Assembly (NCBI RefSeq): GCF_003254505.1
Contig: NZ_QFYP01000001.1
Coordinates: 2,774,001 to 2,838,000 of the forward strand
Length of the DNA stretch: 64,000 nucleotides
Reading direction: 5' to 3'
From: Phenylobacterium hankyongense
GTDB taxonomy: Bacteria > Pseudomonadota > Alphaproteobacteria > Caulobacterales > Caulobacteraceae
Shown here: positions 9,233 through 15,743 of the stretch, piece by piece
Layout: every line of letters begins with the position of its first letter
How positions within the stretch are numbered: the stretch's first letter is position 1
Notes under the pieces: model-generated
Databases searched by the model: none
What the model was told of the DNA's origin: nothing
The model's input: only the letters and a program-made list of their open reading frames with translations
Position numbers and translations under genes: made by a program

Positions 9233-10555
9233 ATGACCCAGACCGCCGAAGCGGGGCGCCGCAGCCGCGTCCGCTGGCTGATGATCGCGCTCACCCTCGG
9301 CGTCGCTTCGGTCTCCTATCTCGACCGCGCCAACATCTCGATCGCCGCGGTCTACCTGCGCCAGGACCTGGGCCTGAGCGACGTGCAACTGGGCATGGTG
9401 TTCAGCGCCTTCGTGCTCGGCTACGCCTTCACCCAGCCGCTCGCCGGGCGCCTGGCCGACCGGTTCGGCGCCTACAAGATGACCGCCGTGGGCATCCTGT
9501 GGTGGAGCGCGCTCACCGCCATGACCGCGATGATCCCGTCGGCGTTCGCCGGCGCGTTCGTCCTGCTGCTGGCGGTGCGGTTCATCCTCGGCGTCGGCGA
9601 GGCGGTGATCTTTCCGGCCAGCAACCGGCTGGTGGCCAACTGGATGCCGGCGCAGGAGCGGGGGTTGGCCAACGGCCTGATCTTCGCCGGCGTCGGCCTG
9701 GGGGCCGGGGTCGCGCCGCCGCTGATCACCACCATCATGCTCAACCACGGCTGGCGGTGGGCCTTCTGGATCAGCGCCGCCATCGGCCTCCTGGCGTTCG
9801 TCGTCTGGGTGCTGCTGGCCCGCGACCGGCCCGAGAAGCACCCGCGGGTGAACGCCGCCGAGCTCGCCCACATCACTGCCGGGCGTCCGGCGGACCACGC
9901 GGTGGGCGCGGCCCAGCCGCTCGCCTGGCGCACCATCGTGGCCAGCCGCCACGTGGCCCTGCTGACGCTGAGCTATTTCTGCTTCGGCTACGTGGCCTAC
10001 ATCTTCTTCAGCTGGTTCTTCATCTACCTGTCCAAGGTCCGGGGCCTCGACCTGAAGTCGAGCGGCCTCTACGGGACGCTGCCGTTCATCGCCATGGCCG
10101 TCGCCTCGCCGCTCGGCGGCTGGGTCTCCGACAAGCTGGCGATCCGCTACGGCCAGCGCCTCGGCCGCTGCGTCCTGGCCGCCCTCGGCATGGGCCTCTC
10201 GGCGGTGTTCGTGGCGCTGGCGACCCAGGTGGCCGACGCGCGCCTGGCGGCGGTGGTGCTGGCCGGCGGTTCGGGCGCGCTCTACCTGGCCCAGAGCGCC
10301 TACTGGACGCTGAGCGCCGACCTCGGCAAGTCCTCGGCCGCCTCGGTGGCTGGGGTCATGAACATGGGCTGCCAGATCGGCGGGGCGGTCGTGGCCTCGC
10401 TGACACCGGTGATCGCCGGCCGGTTCGGCTGGTCGTCGTCGCTGCTGTTCGCCGCCGGCGTGTCGATGGTCGGCGCCGTGGCGTGGCTGTTCATCGATCC
10501 CGCCGCGACCCTCGCCCACCTGCCGCTCCGCGCCCGGCGCGCGGCGGTGGCGTGA
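9233..10555 (+). CDS. MFS transporter, anion:cation symporter (ACS) type
   Basis: This 440-residue protein has about twelve transmembrane helices. The N-terminal DRANISIAAV segment, AFVLGYAFTQPLAGRLADRFG (MFS motif A region) and GVGEAVIFPASNRLVANW are characteristic of the ACS subfamily that includes hexuronate, glucarate and galactonate symporters. It would move an organic anion into the cytoplasm with protons. Its place after a TonB receptor and before an exported cupin supports one uptake and catabolic unit. Subfamily assignment is from motif pattern; the exact substrate cannot be stated. Confidence 0.85.
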   Translation: MTQTAEAGRRSRVRWLMIALTLGVASVSYLDRANISIAAVYLRQDLGLSDVQLGMVFSAFVLGYAFTQPLAGRLADRFGAYKMTAVGILWWSALTAMTAMIPSAFAGAFVLLLAVRFILGVGEAVIFPASNRLVANWMPAQERGLANGLIFAGVGLGAGVAPPLITTIMLNHGWRWAFWISAAIGLLAFVVWVLLARDRPEKHPRVNAAELAHITAGRPADHAVGAAQPLAWRTIVASRHVALLTLSYFCFGYVAYIFFSWFFIYLSKVRGLDLKSSGLYGTLPFIAMAVASPLGGWVSDKLAIRYGQRLGRCVLAALGMGLSAVFVALATQVADARLAAVVLAGGSGALYLAQSAYWTLSADLGKSSAASVAGVMNMGCQIGGAVVASLTPVIAGRFGWSSSLLFAAGVSMVGAVAWLFIDPAATLAHLPLRARRAAVA

Positions 10556-10611
10556 CGGGCCGACGACCTGTGGTAGAGCTTAGGTCCATCACCAGTTCGA
10601 GGAACGACGAC

Positions 10612-11109
10612 GTGTCCCAGCCCGCAAATTCCGTCCGCAGCGCCGCCCTGGCGGCCATCACCGCCGGCCTCCTGAGCCTGGCGTCCGCCGCCGTCGCCCA
10701 GCCGGCGGAGGAGGGGACCTACGTCAGCGCCGCGGAGCTGAGCGCGAAGGTCGCCAAGACCACGGAGGGGACGGCCCTCTACACCGTGCCGACCGGACCG
10801 GGCGCTATCGTGCTCGCGGCGCGCCGGACCCGCGACGGCGAGGTCGAGGTGCACGACCGGCTGAACGACGAGTTCGTGGCCCGCGAAGGACACGCCAGCG
10901 TGCGGGTCGGCGGCCGGGTGGAGGGCAATCGCCAGACCGCGGCGGGCGAGTGGCGGGGCGGCGCGATCACCGGCGGACGCGTCTATCAGATGTCGCCCGG
11001 CGACGTGCTCTGGATCCCGGCCGGCCTGCCGCACCAGGTGCTGGTCCCGACCGGCAAATCGTTCAGCTACCTCGCCTTCAAGTACCCGAAGGCCGAAGCC
11101 GCGCATTAG
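10612..11109 (+). CDS. Exported cupin-domain protein
   Basis: The 165-residue protein starts at GTG 10612 with GAGG ten bases upstream. A signal peptide (about residues 1-33, ending ASAAVAQ) precedes a single cupin domain. Cupin motif 1 is degenerate (EVEVHDRLNDEFVAREG, one His instead of HxH), and motif 2 is GDVLWIPAGLPHQV with its conserved Pro, Gly and His. Such small periplasmic cupins may bind a metal and act on or sense a sugar or aromatic; no reaction can be assigned. It begins 56 bases after the MFS stop and likely ends the operon, converging with the TPR-oxygenase gene. Confidence 0.75.
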   Translation: MSQPANSVRSAALAAITAGLLSLASAAVAQPAEEGTYVSAAELSAKVAKTTEGTALYTVPTGPGAIVLAARRTRDGEVEVHDRLNDEFVAREGHASVRVGGRVEGNRQTAAGEWRGGAITGGRVYQMSPGDVLWIPAGLPHQVLVPTGKSFSYLAFKYPKAEAAH

Positions 11110-11126
11110 CGGCGGCGGGCCAGCTG

Positions 11127-12494
11127 CTAGCGGGTGGGGGCGTCGAGGTCGCCGAACAGCAGTGACACGTTGATCCGCTTGTTCAGGTAGCCTTCCTTGA
11201 AGGCGCACTGGTCGGTCTTGTGGAACAGCGCCGACTTGAAGAAGACGGCGCGGTTGGCGCGATGCGGCACGATCGTGGACTTCGCGCCTGACTGCGCCAG
11301 GAACGCCCGCACCGCGGCCTCGTCGCCGTTGTAGTGGCGCATGGTCGGCTCGTCGGGCGCGCAGACGTCCCAGATCTCCATGCCGCCATGGGCCGGATCC
11401 AGGTTGGCCTCGTCCGGGGTGATGTAGAAGTTGACGTTCACTGCCGAGTTGTCGGCGTGGGTGTTGGTGCCGGTGGAAAGCTCGCTGTCGTACTTGAACG
11501 CGCCGAGGTACCGGAAGCGGTGGGGCGCGAAGATCGCGGGGTAGGTGGCCTGGATCTCCTCGGCGATCTGGGCCAGCAGCGGGCAGGCGAAGCCGTCCTC
11601 CGGCGTCGCGCCGATGTAGCCGGCCTGGTAGATCCTGCGCCAGATCGTCGACCCGGCGCAGTAGAGGCGCAGCTTCTCCAGCGCCGGCGGCGTCAGGAAG
11701 TCGTCGATCACCACCAGCTGCGGCCAGTCGCGCGACCAGTGCGCCAGAAGCTCCGGCGTCGCGTTGGCGGGATTGACCGCAGGTCCCGACAGCCGCGCGC
11801 CGTCGGCGATCCGGAACATGTCGGCGACCGCCGGCGCGCCCGGCGGCGCCTGGCCGCCGGCGAGGTAGTCGCGCTGCTCGCGGTCGTGCTTCAGCTTGTG
11901 CGCCGGCTCGAGCGGGCTCGGCGGGCGAGGCGGCGCCTGCGGGCCGTAGACCAGGTCCGCGCGGCGCATGAAGTGCTCGAATCCCTCGGCGATGGCGCCG
12001 GTCTGGGAGAGCGCCGCGGCCAGGTGGAAATGGGCCTCGGCGAATTCCGGGCGGATCGCCACCGCGCGGCGGTAGGCGGCGATGGCCTCCGCCAGCCGGC
12101 CGTTGGCGCTGTGCGCGGCGCCCAGGTCCGCCTGCGCCTGCGCCGCCATGCCGTCGAGGCCGGGGCCGGAGAGGCCACGCTGGCGCGCCGTCTCCAGCAA
12201 CCGCAGCGCCTCGTCCGGCCGGCCGCAGGCCAGCAGGCCGCGGGCATAGGAGAGCCAGTACTGGCCCTGGGCGGGCTCAGCCTGCAGGGCGCGCTTGAGG
12301 AAGGCGAGGCCCTGCTCCGGCTGGCTGGACTGGGCGAGCACGGCCCCGAGATTATGGTTGGCGATGGCGTCGACGGGTCGCTGCTGCAGCACCTTGCGAT
12401 AGAGGCGCTCGGCCTCCGCCAGGCGGCCGGCCCGCTGGTGGGCGACAGCCGCCTCCATGGCGGCGTCAAGAGAGGCGGCGTCGCTCATGCCCAT
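11127..12494 (-). CDS. TPR protein with 2OG-Fe(II) oxygenase domain
   Basis: Residues 10-185 are tetratricopeptide repeats (for example AAVAHQRAGRLAEAERLYRKVL and LGAAHSANGRLAEAIAAYRRAV). Residues 255-455 form a double-stranded beta-helix oxygenase with the complete Fe(II)/2-oxoglutarate set: His346-x-Asp348 in NTHADNS, distal His425 in SALFHKTD, and Arg440 in NKRINVSLLF for 2OG. The family hydroxylates protein or small-molecule substrates, with TPRs usually recruiting the partner. There is no signal peptide, so it acts in the cytoplasm. It starts 37 bases after the cytochrome gene and appears to be third in an operon with the exported beta-propeller and cytochrome, an unexpected mix of compartments. 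Start could be codon 1 or 3. Confidence 0.85.
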   Translation of the reverse strand: MGMSDAASLDAAMEAAVAHQRAGRLAEAERLYRKVLQQRPVDAIANHNLGAVLAQSSQPEQGLAFLKRALQAEPAQGQYWLSYARGLLACGRPDEALRLLETARQRGLSGPGLDGMAAQAQADLGAAHSANGRLAEAIAAYRRAVAIRPEFAEAHFHLAAALSQTGAIAEGFEHFMRRADLVYGPQAPPRPPSPLEPAHKLKHDREQRDYLAGGQAPPGAPAVADMFRIADGARLSGPAVNPANATPELLAHWSRDWPQLVVIDDFLTPPALEKLRLYCAGSTIWRRIYQAGYIGATPEDGFACPLLAQIAEEIQATYPAIFAPHRFRYLGAFKYDSELSTGTNTHADNSAVNVNFYITPDEANLDPAHGGMEIWDVCAPDEPTMRHYNGDEAAVRAFLAQSGAKSTIVPHRANRAVFFKSALFHKTDQCAFKEGYLNKRINVSLLFGDLDAPTR

Positions 12495-12531
12495 GGCGTC
12501 CCGACCTGATCCTCCCGCGCGCCTGTTCAGC

Positions 12532-13050
12532 CTAGAACTGCAGGCAGCCGTTGGATTTCAACGTCTCCAGGATGGCGCGGTCAACGCCGGGAATGGTCGC
12601 CAGGTCAGCGATGTCCGCGAACGGGCGCTTCGCCCGCCGCGCCAGGATCGCGTCCACCGCGTCGTCGCCAAGCTGTAGGGTCGGCCCCAGCTCCTCGGCC
12701 GGAGAGGTGTTCACGTTGATGATCGTCAGGTTCTTCTGGAAATAGGCGACCACCCGGTTCAGCTGCTCGTCGGAGCCGGTGGCGCCCAGGCGCGACATCT
12801 GGCCGTAGGTCTCCTCCCAACGGGCCGACGAGCGCGGCGTGCTGAGGAACTGCGACGAGGCGTGGCAGCGGGTGCAGACCACGGTCACCGCCTCGAAATC
12901 CGCCGGGTCCTTGTCGAGCTTCGAGGCCTTGGCGATGGCCGCCGCGTCGCCGGGCAGGCCGACCGCCGGGGCGGCGGCCAATCCGCAGGCGCCGGCGAGC
13001 GCCGCGAGGCAGCCGATCCGTCTCAGGCCCCGGCTAGCTGCGGACGCCAC
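12532..13050 (-). CDS. Exported mono-haem cytochrome with C-terminal helix-hairpin-helix
   Basis: The 172-residue protein starts at GTG 13050, one base after the TGA of the beta-propeller gene, so translation is coupled. A signal sequence (about 1-33) precedes a single c-type haem site, Cys59-x-x-Cys62-His63, within VCTRCHASS, followed by conserved TPRSSARWEETYGQM. The C-terminal third (about 115-170: VNTSPAEEL, LGDDAVDAILARR, IADLATIPGVDRAILETL) is a ComEA/PsbU-like helix-hairpin-helix fold. It is probably a periplasmic electron carrier or a redox protein dedicated to the adjacent beta-propeller. The distal haem ligand is not obvious. Function is unknown. Confidence 0.75.
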   Translation of the reverse strand: MASAASRGLRRIGCLAALAGACGLAAAPAVGLPGDAAAIAKASKLDKDPADFEAVTVVCTRCHASSQFLSTPRSSARWEETYGQMSRLGATGSDEQLNRVVAYFQKNLTIINVNTSPAEELGPTLQLGDDAVDAILARRAKRPFADIADLATIPGVDRAILETLKSNGCLQF

Positions 13051-13051
13051 C

Positions 13052-14392
13052 TCAGCGCTCGGCGCGGGCCGTGCCCTTTTCACGGGCCAGCCGGGCTTCC
13101 ACCGCGCTCGGCACGCCGACGGCGAACTGGTCGACCGTTCGGACCAGGTGGCCGTTGATGTCGAAGGCCATGTCCTGGACCTTCTCGCTGTCCATGTGCC
13201 GGCCGTATTCGTCCCGCAGCTGGCCGACGATGGTGTGGGTCGCCACGTCGACCACATCGCCCGAGGCCATGTAGGCGCGCTTGCCGTCGAGGCCCATGGT
13301 GATCCAGCCGTTCGGCGCGCCGTTGGTCTTGAAGCTCTTTTGCGGCGCGAGCACCGGCCATTCGCCGGTATTGTCGTAGACCAGCACCTGGTTGTTGATG
13401 GCGTCGGGCAGCCAGACCTCGCTCTCGTCAGGGGTCAGCGCCAGACCATGCATCGGCGCGCCGTGCCCGAAGAAGTTGAGGTTCGGATCGGCCCATTTGG
13501 CCTTCCACATCTCCGCCGGCGCCTCGATGCGCTTGATCACCTTGCCGCTCTTCACGTCGGCGATCTCGAAGCCCAGCAGGTTGTTGAGGTTGGCGTAGAT
13601 CCGCGTGGCGTCGTGGTTGATCACGAAGACCCGGATGTGGTCCGAGAAGGTGATGGTCTTGATCGGCTTGCGGCTGGGCACATCGGCGATCGTCATGGTG
13701 ATGCCGTTGGGCGCGGCGAAGTCGGTCTTGCCGTCAGGGCTGAGGTTCATGTTGTGGTTGAACATGCTCATCGGCGTGGGGATGGTCCCCTTGACCTCGC
13801 CGGTCTTCGCATCGATCACCCGGTGGAAGTTCTTCAGGTCCGAGCCGACCACCAGGGTCAGGCCGTCGGGCGTGATCTCGCCGCGTTCGCAGCAGGTGCC
13901 GGGCTCGTAGGCGTTCTCCCAGACCACCTTCTCCGTCAGCAGGTCGATGGCGATGAGGTGACCGCGCGTCGAGACGTAGATCATGTTGGTGACGGGGTTG
14001 GCCATCATCGCCGACACCGACTCCGGCGCGATGGGCGCCGGACGCCACTGGAAGTTGATCCGCTTGACGAAGCTGTAGTTGTCCTTGGCGTCCAAGACCA
14101 CGATGCTGCCCGGCACCGCCGCGTAGATCAGTTCCTTGGCTCCGAGGTTGAAGCCGCGGCCCGGACCCGCCAGGCGGCCATCCGAGTGTCCCGCCTTGCG
14201 ATACGGCCGATCGGCGGAGCCCTTGGCGATGGCCGTGGGGATGCATTGGCGCGCGCCGTCCAGTTCGCCGTTGCAGGGCACGCCGTTGGCGTCGAGATTG
14301 CCCTTCGGGGCCTGGGCCAGGGCCGGGCCGGTCGTGCAGACCATGATGGCGGTGCAGGATGCGGCGGCGGCAAGCGCGGTTCGCAGTTTCAT
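13052..14392 (-). CDS. Exported YVTN/quinoprotein-like beta-propeller protein
   Basis: This 446-residue protein has a signal peptide (about 1-26, ending ALA) and repeated propeller blades, for example MIYVSTRGHLIAIDLLTEKVVW, LTLVVGSDLKNFHRVIDAKTGEV, VWLPDAINNQVLVYD and AYMASGDVVDVATHTIVGQL. Cys pairs occur in the N-terminal region and in EPGTCCERGE, suggesting disulfides in the periplasm. The fold resembles the beta subunit of quinohaemoprotein amine dehydrogenases and PQQ-associated YVTN proteins, which pairs naturally with the following cytochrome, but no catalytic subunit is encoded here. Ribosome-binding site GGGAGACGAG precedes the ATG. The role is probably redox or metal/ligand binding in the periplasm; the substrate is unknown. 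Confidence 0.75.
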   Translation of the reverse strand: MKLRTALAAAASCTAIMVCTTGPALAQAPKGNLDANGVPCNGELDGARQCIPTAIAKGSADRPYRKAGHSDGRLAGPGRGFNLGAKELIYAAVPGSIVVLDAKDNYSFVKRINFQWRPAPIAPESVSAMMANPVTNMIYVSTRGHLIAIDLLTEKVVWENAYEPGTCCERGEITPDGLTLVVGSDLKNFHRVIDAKTGEVKGTIPTPMSMFNHNMNLSPDGKTDFAAPNGITMTIADVPSRKPIKTITFSDHIRVFVINHDATRIYANLNNLLGFEIADVKSGKVIKRIEAPAEMWKAKWADPNLNFFGHGAPMHGLALTPDESEVWLPDAINNQVLVYDNTGEWPVLAPQKSFKTNGAPNGWITMGLDGKRAYMASGDVVDVATHTIVGQLRDEYGRHMDSEKVQDMAFDINGHLVRTVDQFAVGVPSAVEARLAREKGTARAER

Positions 14393-14666
14393 CTCGTCTC
14401 CCGATGCGTTTCCACTGGTCTTGACGACCTATCTTCGTGCCGCTCTCGAAGATGGCTGGCCAGGTGACCGGCCGCGCATCTCAATATGCGGGATTGTTGT
14501 TCGAAGTCTGGGACTTGGGCGTGCGGCTGTCAAGTCGCCACCCCGGGCGCGAAGACGTGAACTGAACGCCAGGTCGGCGGATTGCCCCCAACGTGAATCT
14601 ACGGCCAAGCACCTGCTCGGATATTGTCTCATTTATGACGTATTCCGATATTGGCAAGAGCTGTCG

Positions 14667-14681
14667 TGCACTTGAAGTGCA
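14667..14681. promoter_or_regulatory. Perfect palindrome, candidate operator
   Basis: TGCACTTGAAGTGCA has two 7-base arms around one central base. It lies between divergent transcription units and is the right size for a dimeric helix-turn-helix regulator. No cognate regulator is adjacent. Confidence 0.35.
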
Positions 14682-14693
14682 GTAGATAGCCAA

Positions 14694-14708
14694 TTTAGGA
14701 TCCATTAA
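14694..14708 (+). promoter_or_regulatory. CtrA-like binding site
   Basis: TTTA-N7-TTAA differs by one base from the Caulobacterales CtrA consensus TTAA-N7-TTAA. It lies about 50 bases before the ATG at 14758, a plausible promoter position. Use by CtrA is inference from the likely taxonomic group. Confidence 0.3.
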
Positions 14709-14757
14709 AACTACGGCATAGCTCGAACCTAACTTATCGGCCGCTCGTTGTACGCTT

Positions 14758-15183
14758 ATGTTAAGCGCAGGAGTGGTCACAGGACCGCCTCCGAAGCTCT
14801 ACGGAGGCTACAGAATTCTCTGCACGGCGCTCGCGGTTCTGGCGACGCCCGGCGCCGGCCAGGCGAGCGGACTCACCGCCGTTCGCGCGGTCGAGCCCCC
14901 GCCGTCGCAGTACGCGTCCGGTCCGACCCAGTACGGCGCCACCGTGGAGCGCAGCTTCTCCAGCCCGGACGAGCTCGAGGCGTTCTGCAACTTCTACCTG
15001 GGCAGGCCGGCGAGCGGCTATTACCAGGCCTGCTACATCCCGGCCCTCGACACCGTGGTCATTCCCGACAAGCGCGCCTGGCCGAGCGCCCGCGAGCGCG
15101 AGGCGCTCCGTGAGCACGAATGGGCCCACGCCCGCGGCTGGCGACATGGCCTCCTGACGACGGCGTCCGCCCGCCAGTACTGA
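14758..15183 (+). CDS. Small exported protein with HExxH metalloprotease-like motif
   Basis: The 141-residue product has a hydrophobic segment around residues 18-36 (ILCTALAVLATPGAGQASG) that looks like a signal peptide after a short leader. The C-terminal part carries HEWAHARGW, a zincin-type HExxH motif, preceded by a Cys pair (FCNFYLG and ACYIPALDTVVIPD) that could form a disulfide. The length is very short for a zinc protease, though the pattern PDKRAW...LREHEWAHARGW is like small secreted zinc-binding proteins in alphaproteobacteria. The start is uncertain: ATG 14758 has a weak ribosome-binding site and GTG 14773 is an alternative. Proteolytic function is unproven. Confidence 0.6.
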   Translation: MLSAGVVTGPPPKLYGGYRILCTALAVLATPGAGQASGLTAVRAVEPPPSQYASGPTQYGATVERSFSSPDELEAFCNFYLGRPASGYYQACYIPALDTVVIPDKRAWPSAREREALREHEWAHARGWRHGLLTTASARQY

Positions 15184-15206
15184 CCTGCGTCGTTCGCCCG
15201 CCGAGC

Positions 15207-15500
15207 CTATTCGACGCGCGCCGAAGGCTCGTCGACCGGTCCGTGGCGCAGCTCCGGCTGCGGACGGGGCGGCGCCCCCTTCGACCAGGCCCAGTAGACC
15301 AGGCCCAGGATGGCCAGGCCGAGCGGGGCGACGACGGCCGCCAGCGGTAGCGGAACAGCCCACGTCCCCTGCAGCGCCGCCCGCACCGCCCAGGCGACAA
15401 GGCCCCAGAGCAGGCAGCTGAACAGCAGCGCCGCGACGAGTTTCAAGCCAAGGCCGGTCAGGCGGTGAGGATCCGACCTGTGGGCCGATCTGTCAGACAT
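15207..15500 (-). CDS. Small two-helix membrane protein, unknown function
   Basis: The 97-residue product has two clear transmembrane helices (about 17-40 and 49-70), a basic N-terminal tail and a Pro/Arg-rich C-terminal tail. I recognise no family. The ATG at 15500 is preferred; an in-frame ATG at 15545 would add 15 residues. It is convergent with the 14758 gene and divergent from the exopolysaccharide operon. Confidence 0.5.
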   Translation of the reverse strand: MSDRSAHRSDPHRLTGLGLKLVAALLFSCLLWGLVAWAVRAALQGTWAVPLPLAAVVAPLGLAILGLVYWAWSKGAPPRPQPELRHGPVDEPSARVE

Positions 15501-15743
15501 CCCTCGATCCACTCCAGAGCTCGACGGGCCCCGCGAGTTGGACATCCGCAGGCGCCCGAGCCCCCAGGCTCCGGCCTATCAATTTCGGCGCAATCGGCGG
15601 GTCAGACAAGCCGCCGCGCGCCGCGCCGAGTGCGGCATCGTCGCGCCGCCGCCGCCGATGCGAGGTGAGGCAGGGGAACGATCGGCGAAAATCCCGATTT
15701 TGAGGCGCTTCGAGTGGATCACATGATTTGAGAGGCTGCTGGC

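Larger units (their letters stand above)
14393..14757. other. AT-rich divergent intergenic region
   Basis: This region separates the minus-strand beta-propeller operon from the plus-strand 14758 gene. It is AT-richer than its surroundings and holds a perfect palindrome (14667-14681) and a CtrA-like site (14694-14708). An open minus-strand frame at 14481-14780 runs through it but has no ribosome-binding site or recognisable homology, so I do not call it. Confidence 0.5.

Noticed and set aside
12839..14467. Long plus-strand frame opposite the beta-propeller/cytochrome genes
   Set aside because: It is antisense to two genes with clear domains. Its Arg/Gly/Asp/Val-rich composition is that of a GC-rich shadow frame.
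14481..14780. 99-codon minus-strand open frame in the intergenic region
   Set aside because: No ribosome-binding site, overlap with the 14758 gene start and no recognisable domain.
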